This document shows, one piece after another, positions 7,002 through 12,381 of a stretch of 12,408 bases of DNA; within the stretch, counting starts at the first letter, position 1; each line of letters opens with the position of its first letter. A program made the position numbers and the translations under genes. Source of the stretch: CAYZXA01 sp964482335 (lineage in GTDB: Bacteria; Patescibacteriota; Minisyncoccia; Minisyncoccales; MHMH01); NCBI GenBank assembly GCA_964482335.1, contig CAYZXA010000009.1, positions 1-12,408 on the forward strand, read 5' to 3'. Below the pieces are notes generated by a model. It was not told where the DNA came from. It made no database searches and worked only from the letters and a program-made list of their open reading frames with translations.

Positions 7002-7077
7002 GCGCTCGTAGTTCAATGGATAGAACGTTTGATTGCGGATCAAAAGGTTGCAGGTTCGACTCCTGCCGAGCGCACCA
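7002..7077 (+). tRNA. tRNA-Arg(GCG), rare anticodon
   Basis: Acceptor GCGCTCG (7002-7008) pairs with CGAGCGC (7067-7073); the discriminator is A7074 and CCA is encoded at 7075-7077. The anticodon stem TTTGA/TCAAA encloses loop TTGCGGA, with anticodon GCG at 7035-7037, which reads CGC and CGU. D-loop A20 (7020), the arginine identity base, is present. The body resembles the common bacterial tRNA-Arg(ACG) from memory, differing at base 34 (G for A), so no inosine can be formed. It lies 14 nt after tRNA-Ser(TGA). The last A of CCA is also the first base of the recG start codon. Confidence 0.95.
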
Positions 7078-9182
7078 TGGACTTGTCTACTCCTATTGAA
7101 AAGCTGGCCAGAGTTGGCCCTGTCTATCAAAAAAGGCTAAAAAGGCTGGGCATTAAAACAATCAATGATCTCCTTTTCCATTTTCCTCATCGCTATGAGG
7201 ATTTTTCAAATATCGTACCCATAGCCAAAGTTAAATTAAATGAAAATTGCTGTTTGCGAGGGAAAATCCTAGAAATTAAAAATGTCAGAACTTGGAAAAA
7301 AAGAATGATGTTAACCCAAGGCATCATAGGTGATAAAACCGGCGCCATCAAAATAGTCTGGTTTAACCAAGCATATCTAACTAATGTTTTAAAACCAAAA
7401 GATGAGATTTGTTTAACTGGTAAAGTGGTCTCTGGAAACGGCGGACTATATCTCTCAAATCCAGCTTATGAAAAAGTGCTGGCAGACACTGAATTGACTC
7501 ATACTGGCAGAATTATTCCTGTTTATCCTGAAACCGAAAGATTATCTTCAAGGTGGTTAAGATTCATTATCCAGCCTCTTTTATTAAGCTTCAAAAATGA
7601 ACTTAAAGATTCTTTGCCGAAAAAGATTATCAAGCAACATCAGCTTTTGCCTTTAAAAGAAGCCATCTGGCAAATTCACTTTCCTGATTCTCTAAGTCTG
7701 GCCGAAAAAGCCCAACAAAGATTCAGCTTCGAAGAGCTTTTCAATTTATCTTTGTGGGTTTTAAGAGAAAGAATGAGATTATCAAAAGAAAAAGCTTTTC
7801 CTGTTGCTCTGAACTTAAAGTTGATGCAGAGATTTGTTAAATCTTTACCTTTCCGACTAACAGATGCTCAAAAAAAGACCTCCTGGCAGATTCTCAAGGA
7901 TTTAGAAAAACCAAGGCCTATGAACAGGCTCCTTGAGGGAGATGTGGGCTCCGGGAAAACAGTGGTAGCTACCATGGCTGCTCTAAACTGCATGAAGGCA
8001 GGTTATCAGGCGGTCATAATGACTCCGACAGAGATATTAGCCAAACAGCACTTCAAAACAATCAGTAAATTATTGGAGGGATTCAATCTTGATGTCGGCC
8101 TCCTTACGGGGAAAGAAGACAAGTTCGTTTCAAAAAGGCTGCCAAACGACACAATAGAGATTTCAAGGAGAAAACTCTTAGAGAAGGCAAAGGACAACAA
8201 GATAAATCTTTTAATAGGCACGCATGCTTTAATCCAGGACCACGTCAAGTTCGACAACCTAGCTTTGGTCATTTTAGATGAACAGCACAGATTCGGGGTG
8301 GAACAGCGTGCCAAGCTTACCAAACAGACAACAGCCATCCCTCATTTGTTATCAATGACAGCTACCCCTATCCCCCGCACTCTGTCTCTGACCATTTACG
8401 GAGATCTTGACCTTTCCTTAATTAAAGAGCTTCCCAAAGGAAGGAAAAAAATAATCACTCAAGTTGTTTCTCCCAAAGAAAGAAATAAAACATATTCTTT
8501 CATCAAAAAAGAGGCCAAGAAAAACAGACAGATTTTTGTCATCTGCCCCAGGATTGAGGCCCAGGATGAGAAAAAGAAAGCCAACGGCTGGTCAGAAACC
8601 AAGACTGTGAAAGAAGAATACGAGAAGCTGTCAAAGAAAGTCTTCTCTGACTTAAATGTCGCTATGCTGCATGGCAAGCTAGCCATGAAAGAGAAAGAAA
8701 GGATTATGCGAGACTTCTCAAATAAAAAAACAGACATATTAGTATCTACATCTGTTGTAGAAGTCGGAGTAGATATACCCAACGCCACCGTCATGATGAT
8801 AGAAGGAGCTGACAAATTCGGTCTGGCTCAATTGCATCAGTTTCGAGGAAGGGTCGGTAGGTCGCGCTACCAATCATACTGCTTCTTATTCACTGACTCC
8901 CCCTCAAGGAAAACACGGAAAAGATTGAAAGCTCTGACAAGTTGCGAGAATGGCTTTGAACTGGCTGAAAAGGATTTGCAAATCAGAGGGCCTGGAGATT
9001 TCTCTGGCACGCGTCAGTGGGGCATCCCGGATTTGGCCATGGCTTCTTTAACCAACATCTCCCTTATTGAAAAAACAAGGGGGGCTGCAAAAAAAATACT
9101 GGAAGAGGATCCAGGACTTAAAAAATACCCGGACCTCCAGGAAAAACTACAAGAATTCCAGAAAAGAATTCATTTAGAATAA
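7077..9182 (+). CDS. recG: RecG, ATP-dependent DNA helicase
   Basis: RecG remodels stalled replication forks and branch-migrates Holliday junctions. With the start at 7077 it has 701 residues, a normal RecG length. The N-terminal wedge domain begins with a helix-hairpin-helix (LARVGPVYQKRLKRLGI, 10-26) followed by the DLLFHFPHRYED motif (31-42) and an OB fold. The helicase core shows Walker A GDVGSGKT (288-295), DEQHRFG (401-407), SMTATPIPRT (426-435) and motif VI QLHQFRGRVGRS (585-596). The C-terminal TRG region contains GDFSGTRQWGIPDL (640-653). A small insertion lies between the core motifs near 345-375. The ATG shares its A with the tRNA-Arg CCA end; reading further upstream would run through the tRNA. 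No Shine-Dalgarno or separate promoter is clear. Confidence 0.96.
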   Translation: MDLSTPIEKLARVGPVYQKRLKRLGIKTINDLLFHFPHRYEDFSNIVPIAKVKLNENCCLRGKILEIKNVRTWKKRMMLTQGIIGDKTGAIKIVWFNQAYLTNVLKPKDEICLTGKVVSGNGGLYLSNPAYEKVLADTELTHTGRIIPVYPETERLSSRWLRFIIQPLLLSFKNELKDSLPKKIIKQHQLLPLKEAIWQIHFPDSLSLAEKAQQRFSFEELFNLSLWVLRERMRLSKEKAFPVALNLKLMQRFVKSLPFRLTDAQKKTSWQILKDLEKPRPMNRLLEGDVGSGKTVVATMAALNCMKAGYQAVIMTPTEILAKQHFKTISKLLEGFNLDVGLLTGKEDKFVSKRLPNDTIEISRRKLLEKAKDNKINLLIGTHALIQDHVKFDNLALVILDEQHRFGVEQRAKLTKQTTAIPHLLSMTATPIPRTLSLTIYGDLDLSLIKELPKGRKKIITQVVSPKERNKTYSFIKKEAKKNRQIFVICPRIEAQDEKKKANGWSETKTVKEEYEKLSKKVFSDLNVAMLHGKLAMKEKERIMRDFSNKKTDILVSTSVVEVGVDIPNATVMMIEGADKFGLAQLHQFRGRVGRSRYQSYCFLFTDSPSRKTRKRLKALTSCENGFELAEKDLQIRGPGDFSGTRQWGIPDLAMASLTNISLIEKTRGAAKKILEEDPGLKKYPDLQEKLQEFQKRIHLE

Positions 9183-9192
9183 TTATCAATTA

Positions 9193-9221
9193 AAAAACAC
9201 AGGTTATCGGTCTGTGTTTTT
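9193..9221. terminator. Bidirectional intrinsic terminator after recG
   Basis: The arms AAAAACACAG (9193-9202) and CTGTGTTTTT (9212-9221) form a perfect 10-bp stem with a 9-nt loop. The outer A and T runs give a U tract on either strand. It lies 11 nt after the recG stop and would also stop minus-strand transcription coming from the SWIB side. Confidence 0.8.
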
Positions 9222-9296
9222 GATTATAACCAGTATTGCTGCGGGCCCTTCGGCGATTATTATTAACATAGAATAGTCCTCCATAAACAAACTAAA

Positions 9297-9316
9297 GACC
9301 CGACGCGTGTCGGGTC
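9297..9316 (-). terminator. GC-rich hairpin terminator of the SWIB gene
   Basis: The arms GACCCGAC (9297-9304) and GTCGGGTC (9309-9316) pair perfectly around a 4-nt loop (GCGT). On the minus strand the stem is followed by TTTAGTTTGTTT, a fair U-rich tail, while the plus-strand side has only GTTT. It therefore best fits the end of the minus-strand SWIB transcript, 32 nt past its stop. Confidence 0.7.
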
Positions 9317-9347
9317 GTTTAGCTAAGTTATTGTGTAAACAACTGCC

Positions 9348-9602
9348 TTAGGAAAGATGCTTGGAAACAAGTTTGGTCATCTCAAACATGTTGACAACCG
9401 CTTTGCCTTTGAAAACCTTTTTCAGGTTTGCGTCGGCATTGATATTGCGTCTGTTCTTTTTATCCTGAAGGTTGTTCTTTTTGATGTACACCCAGAGTTT
9501 TTTGACAACTTGGGAACGGGGCATTGGCCCCTTGCCGACGACTGCAGCCAAGTCATCGCTGATTTTCATCGGCTTCATGAACGCAGAATTAGATTTTGCC
9601 AT
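9348..9602 (-). CDS. Stand-alone SWIB/MDM2-domain protein
   Basis: The 84 residues are almost entirely one SWIB/MDM2 (BAF60b-type) domain. Recognisable parts are FMKPMKISDDLAAVVG (8-23), GPMPRSQVVKKLWVYIKKNNL (25-45, the longest conserved run), the DKKNRRNINADANLKKVF segment (47-64) and the closing VVNMFEMTKLVSKHL (69-83). In eukaryotes this fold occurs in chromatin remodelling subunits; in bacteria (for example Chlamydia and CPR genomes) small stand-alone versions are found whose role is not settled, though a nucleoid or topoisomerase-linked role has been proposed because some topoisomerase I proteins carry it. It is rich in Lys and basic overall. It has its own promoter and terminator. No Shine-Dalgarno is seen before the ATG. 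Confidence 0.93.
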   Translation of the reverse strand: MAKSNSAFMKPMKISDDLAAVVGKGPMPRSQVVKKLWVYIKKNNLQDKKNRRNINADANLKKVFKGKAVVNMFEMTKLVSKHLS

Positions 9603-9652
9603 ATTGTTTTTTTTAAAAAATTATTATCTCGACCTTTTTTACTTGTTAGTAA

Positions 9653-9661
9653 ATTATGCCA
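9653..9661 (-). promoter_or_regulatory. Extended -10 promoter of the SWIB gene
   Basis: The minus strand reads TGGCATAAT, a -10 (5 of 6) at 9658-9653 with the TGn extension. No convincing -35 is found. Transcription would begin near 9646, giving a leader of about 45 nt. The element has the same form as the pilM and pilin promoters. Confidence 0.5.
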
Positions 9662-9735
9662 GATTTTATTTATTTCGTACATACTTGAGCGATTTTTAAA
9701 GCCAGGCATCTCAATCACCTGACTTAGCGTGCTGC

Positions 9736-9757
9736 GGGTCGTGGACTCGAACCTCCT
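9736..9757 (-). pseudogene. tRNA-like T-arm relic downstream of tRNA-Glu
   Basis: The minus strand at 9753-9743 reads GGTTCGAGTCC, a full match to the conserved T-arm/B-box consensus. It is followed by an acceptor-like CGACCCGCAGCA. The flanking T-stem bases (GGAGG and CCACG) pair only in part, and the tRNA-Glu gene ends 9 nt upstream, leaving no room for a 5' half. It is therefore not a working tRNA. It may be the 3' remnant of a deleted tRNA that once followed tRNA-Glu, or chance. Confidence 0.35.
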
Positions 9758-9766
9758 TAATATATG

Positions 9767-9841
9767 TGGCGGTCCCACGGAGAGTCGAACTCCGATCGTC
9801 AGCTTGAAAAGCTGATGTCCTGACCATTAGACGATGGGACC
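9767..9841 (-). tRNA. tRNA-Glu(TTC)
   Basis: On the minus strand the acceptor GGTCCCA (9841-9835) pairs with TGGGACC (9777-9771). The discriminator is G and CCA is encoded (9769-9767). The D arm GTC...GAC contains TAATGGTCAG. The anticodon stem TCAGC/GCTGA encloses loop TTTTCAA with anticodon TTC, reading GAA and GAG. The T arm is CGGAG-TTCGACT-CTCCG. A good promoter stands 3 nt upstream of the predicted 5' end. Confidence 0.97.
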
Positions 9842-9850
9842 AGTGTTTGC

Positions 9851-9879
9851 ATTTTACCTTAAAATTTGAAAAAAATCAA
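9851..9879 (-). promoter_or_regulatory. tRNA-Glu promoter
   Basis: On the minus strand TTGATT (9879-9874) and TAAAAT (9856-9851) are exactly 17 bp apart. Transcription would start near 9844, leaving a tRNA 5' leader of about 3 nt. Its -35 lies 2 bp from the -35 of the divergent valS promoter. Confidence 0.7.
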
Positions 9880-9886
9880 GGTAAAA
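9852..9886. repeat. Inverted repeat spanning the tRNA-Glu/valS promoters
   Basis: TTTTACCTT (9852-9860) and AAGGTAAAA (9878-9886) are perfect 9-bp inverted arms with a 17-bp spacer. One arm covers the tRNA-Glu -10 and the other lies just before the valS -10. The symmetry could be a shared operator, or only a by-product of two mirrored promoters; the ACCTT core is not part of a sigma70 consensus. Confidence 0.5.
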
Positions 9887-9894
9887 GGTAGAAT
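9866..9894 (+). promoter_or_regulatory. valS promoter, predicting a near-leaderless mRNA
   Basis: TTGAAA (9866-9871) and TAGAAT (9889-9894) are separated by exactly 17 bp, each 5 of 6 to consensus. The start site is expected at 9901-9902, 2-3 nt before the valS ATG at 9904. There is thus no room for a Shine-Dalgarno motif, T-box or other leader element. Confidence 0.65.
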
Positions 9895-9903
9895 GATTAT
9901 TGT

Positions 9904-11685
9904 ATGGAGCTTGCTAAGGCTTACGACCCTAAAAAGGTTGAAAATAGAATATATGGTCTTTGGGAAAAGAGCGAATTTTTTAATCCTGATAAACTGCCAG
10001 GCAAAAGGAAAAAACCGTACACTATTGTCATCCCACCNNNNNNNNNNNNNNNNNNNNNNNNNNNNNNNNNNNNNNNNNNNNNNNNNNNNNNNNNNNNNNN
10101 NNNNNNNNNNNNNNNNNNNNNNNNNNNNNNNNNNNNNTGGATTTACAAAGGCCGTAGAGTAGTTAATTGGTGCCCCAGATGCCAAACCTCTTTATCAGAC
10201 TTGGAATTGGAGCACAAAGAAGAAGAAAGCTATCTCTGGTACATTAAATATCCTTTAAAAGACAAGGGTCACATTACAGTGGCTACAACTAGGCCCGAAA
10301 CCATGCTGGGAGATACAGCTGTTGCTGTAAACCCAAAGGATAAGCGGTATAAAAGTCTTGTTGGCAAAAAAGTTATCCTGTCTTTAACTAACAGAGAAAT
10401 TCCAATTATAGCTGATAGATTAGTTGATCCAAAGTTTGGCACCGGAGCTGTTAAAGTTACCCCTGCCCATGATTTGACTGACCATGAGATAGGTTTGCGA
10501 CATAAATTAAAAATGATTCAGGTGATTGACGAAACTGGCAAAATGACAAAAGACGTTCCTCTCCCCTATCAAGGAATGAAAGTATTGGAAGCCAGGAAAA
10601 AAGTTGTTGAGGATTTAGAAAAACTCGGACTCTTAAAAAAAACTGAAGACTATACTCACCAAATTCCCAAATGCTACAGGTGTTCAACTACTGTAGAACT
10701 CATTCTTTCAGACCAATGGTTTCTAAAAATGGACAAACTGGCTAAAACAGCCATCAAAGCTGTTAAATCAGGCAAGGTCAAACTCCGGCCCAAGAGATGG
10801 GAAAAATTATACTTTGATTGGTTGAAGAATGTAAGAGATTGGTGTATTTCAAGGCAAATCTGGTGGGGGCATAAAATCCCCATTGAAGGAACAGAAGATG
10901 TTTTAGACACTTGGTTCTCTTCTGCTTTGTGGCCATTTGCTGCTTTGGGTTGGCCTGAAAAAACCAAAGATTTAAAAACTTTTTATCCGACCAATGTTCT
11001 CTCAACTGACCGAGGTATTATAAACCTCTGGGTTTCTCGCATGATTTTCTCTGGCATGGAGTTTATGAAAAAAGCTCCTTTCCAAGATATCTACATCCAT
11101 GCCACTGTTTTAACCAGAGAAGGAAAACGCATGTCAAAATCTCTGGGTACTGGTATTGACCCAATAAACCTTATTGAAAAGTATGGAGCTGATGCTACGC
11201 GTTTTGGCATAGCTTATCAAATCATGAAAGGACAGGATATTAGATTTGTTGAGGATAATATTGTCATGGGCAAGAAGTTCTGCAACAAATTATGGAATGC
11301 TTCTCGTTTTGTCTTAATGCAAGTTGATCAAGATTTAACTCTAAACAAAAAGCTTAACCTCCGCAATCTAACTTCAGCAGATAAAAAGATATTAAAAGCT
11401 CTGGATAAAACAGTAAAATCAGTCAACAAGGATTTAGAGAACTACAAATTCGGCAAAGCAGCTCATACTTTGTATGATTTTTTCTGGCATGATTTCTGCG
11501 ATAAGTATCTTGAAGACGCCAAAAAGCAAAAAGATAAACAAACTCAGCAAATCTTACTCCAAACATTATTAACTTCTTTGAAACTCCTGCATCCCTTCAT
11601 GCCCTTTATTACCGAAGAAATTTATCAAAAGATTCCTCTAAAAAATAAAGAGCCGTGTTTAATGATTGCACAATGGCCTCATTAA
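9904..11685 (+). CDS. valS: Valyl-tRNA synthetase, reduced form, interrupted by scaffold gap
   Basis: ValRS charges tRNA-Val with valine and hydrolyses mischarged Thr-tRNA. The N-terminus (MELAKAYDPKKVENRIYGLWE) is normal. The sequence then enters 100 N after YTIVIP and resumes at IYKGRRVVNWCPRC, so the HIGH motif region is missing. Visible parts are the CP1 editing motif TTRPETMLGD (about 10285-10314), two Cys pairs (CPRC near 10171-10182 and CYRC near 10672-10683), ISRQIWWGH (10846-10872), DTWFSSALWPF and the KMSKS signature as RMSKS (11128-11142). The segment between WWGHKIP and EDVLDTW is about 35 residues shorter than in Thermus ValRS, and the protein ends at IAQWPH, lacking the C-terminal coiled-coil tRNA-binding arm. 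Allowing for the gap, the real length is about 680 residues against roughly 860-950 usual. Identity is clear. Confidence 0.95.
   Translation: MELAKAYDPKKVENRIYGLWEKSEFFNPDKLPGKRKKPYTIVIPXXXXXXXXXXXXXXXXXXXXXXXXXXXXXXXXXXWIYKGRRVVNWCPRCQTSLSDLELEHKEEESYLWYIKYPLKDKGHITVATTRPETMLGDTAVAVNPKDKRYKSLVGKKVILSLTNREIPIIADRLVDPKFGTGAVKVTPAHDLTDHEIGLRHKLKMIQVIDETGKMTKDVPLPYQGMKVLEARKKVVEDLEKLGLLKKTEDYTHQIPKCYRCSTTVELILSDQWFLKMDKLAKTAIKAVKSGKVKLRPKRWEKLYFDWLKNVRDWCISRQIWWGHKIPIEGTEDVLDTWFSSALWPFAALGWPEKTKDLKTFYPTNVLSTDRGIINLWVSRMIFSGMEFMKKAPFQDIYIHATVLTREGKRMSKSLGTGIDPINLIEKYGADATRFGIAYQIMKGQDIRFVEDNIVMGKKFCNKLWNASRFVLMQVDQDLTLNKKLNLRNLTSADKKILKALDKTVKSVNKDLENYKFGKAAHTLYDFFWHDFCDKYLEDAKKQKDKQTQQILLQTLLTSLKLLHPFMPFITEEIYQKIPLKNKEPCLMIAQWPH
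10038..10137. other. Scaffold gap of 100 N inside valS
   Basis: The gap falls between IPP and IYKG of ValRS. In E. coli ValRS, as I recall it, about 124 residues separate these points, so about 370 nt are probably missing while 100 N are shown. The reading frame is kept across the N run, but 1 in 3 chance would give that. The missing part holds the HIGH motif of the catalytic Rossmann fold. Confidence 0.93.
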
Positions 11686-11686
11686 T

Positions 11687-12379
11687 ATGAATTATGCTAT
11701 CTACATATTTTTTGGCTTAGCTCCCAGCATCATCTGGCTTTTGTTCTTTTTGCGCAAAGACAGCCATCCTGAATCCAATGCCATGATTTTGAAGATTTTC
11801 TTTTATGGCATGTTGGCAGCCATTCCTGTTGCCCTTATAGAACTGGGTTTTGCTGAAGTGGTACCTATTCAGATAATCTACATCTTTTTGGGCATTGCCT
11901 TGACAGAAGAGGTTTTTAAATATCTGGTGGTTAGAAAAAAAGTTTTAAGAAATCCTGAGTTTGACGAACCAGTTGATGCCATGCTCTATATGATTGTTGC
12001 TGCGCTGGGTTTTGCTGCTTTAGAAAATCTTTTAATTATCTTTCCCTTGAGTCAGTCTTCTCAATTGCTGGAAACTTTCTTATTAAGTTCCTTCAGGTTT
12101 GTCAGCGCAACCTTTCTACATGTTCTCTGTTCAGGACTTATCGGCTATTTCTTAGCTCTGTCTATTCTTAAAACAAAAAAGAGGTTCCAGTTAAGGGCTC
12201 TGGGTATAACAATAGCTGTCTTCTTGCACGGGCTTTATAATTTCTCTATAATTAGTATGGAGGGCAGTTTAAAGTATATTATCCCAATCATTATTTTAAT
12301 TTCCTTAGCTATATTTGTTTCTTTGGGATTTAAAAAGGTCAAAAAATTAAAAAGCATTTGTAAAATTAGAGAGATATAA
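11687..12379 (+). CDS. PrsW-family intramembrane metalloprotease
   Basis: The 230-residue protein is highly hydrophobic, with about seven predicted membrane segments. It carries the PrsW/CAAX-protease-related motifs in order: TEEVFKYL (73-80, E74-E75 and K78), FDEPVDAMLYMIVAALGFAA (92-111) followed by E113-N114, H145 in FLHVLCSGLIG (144-153), and H181 in FLHGLYNF (179-186). These Glu and His residues are the expected metal-binding and catalytic positions. In Bacillus, PrsW cleaves an anti-sigma factor; substrates of most relatives, including this one, are unknown. The ATG at 11687 is 1 nt after the valS stop, so translation is probably coupled. An upstream in-frame ATG at 11666 would overlap valS and adds only seven polar residues. 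The basic C-terminal tail (FKKVKKLKSICKI) is cytoplasmic. Confidence 0.88.
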   Translation: MNYAIYIFFGLAPSIIWLLFFLRKDSHPESNAMILKIFFYGMLAAIPVALIELGFAEVVPIQIIYIFLGIALTEEVFKYLVVRKKVLRNPEFDEPVDAMLYMIVAALGFAALENLLIIFPLSQSSQLLETFLLSSFRFVSATFLHVLCSGLIGYFLALSILKTKKRFQLRALGITIAVFLHGLYNFSIISMEGSLKYIIPIIILISLAIFVSLGFKKVKKLKSICKIREI

Positions 12380-12381
12380 TT

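Noticed and set aside
7029..7076. Sixteen-codon upstream extension of recG
   Set aside because: It lies wholly inside tRNA-Arg; known RecG N-termini align from the ATG at 7077.
6793..7099. Two plus-strand frames across the tRNA cluster
   Set aside because: They read through the tRNA genes and show only conserved tRNA arms in translation (for example GLWVRVPP).
8006..8815. Minus-strand frames of 110 and 118 codons inside recG
   Set aside because: They are antisense shadows of the conserved helicase core with no family signature.
9241..9256. GC-rich GGGCCCTTCGGCG segment as a hairpin or UUCG tetraloop
   Set aside because: Only three pairs close around the loop and the next pairs fail; not a credible structure.
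9703..9721. Possible terminator of tRNA-Glu on the minus strand (CAGGTG/TGCCTG stem)
   Set aside because: The stem is six pairs with two wobbles, a 7-nt loop and only a TTT tail; too weak to call.
9357..9722. Plus-strand frames of 121 and 75 codons opposite the SWIB gene
   Set aside because: They are antisense to a clear SWIB domain, and match no recognisable family.
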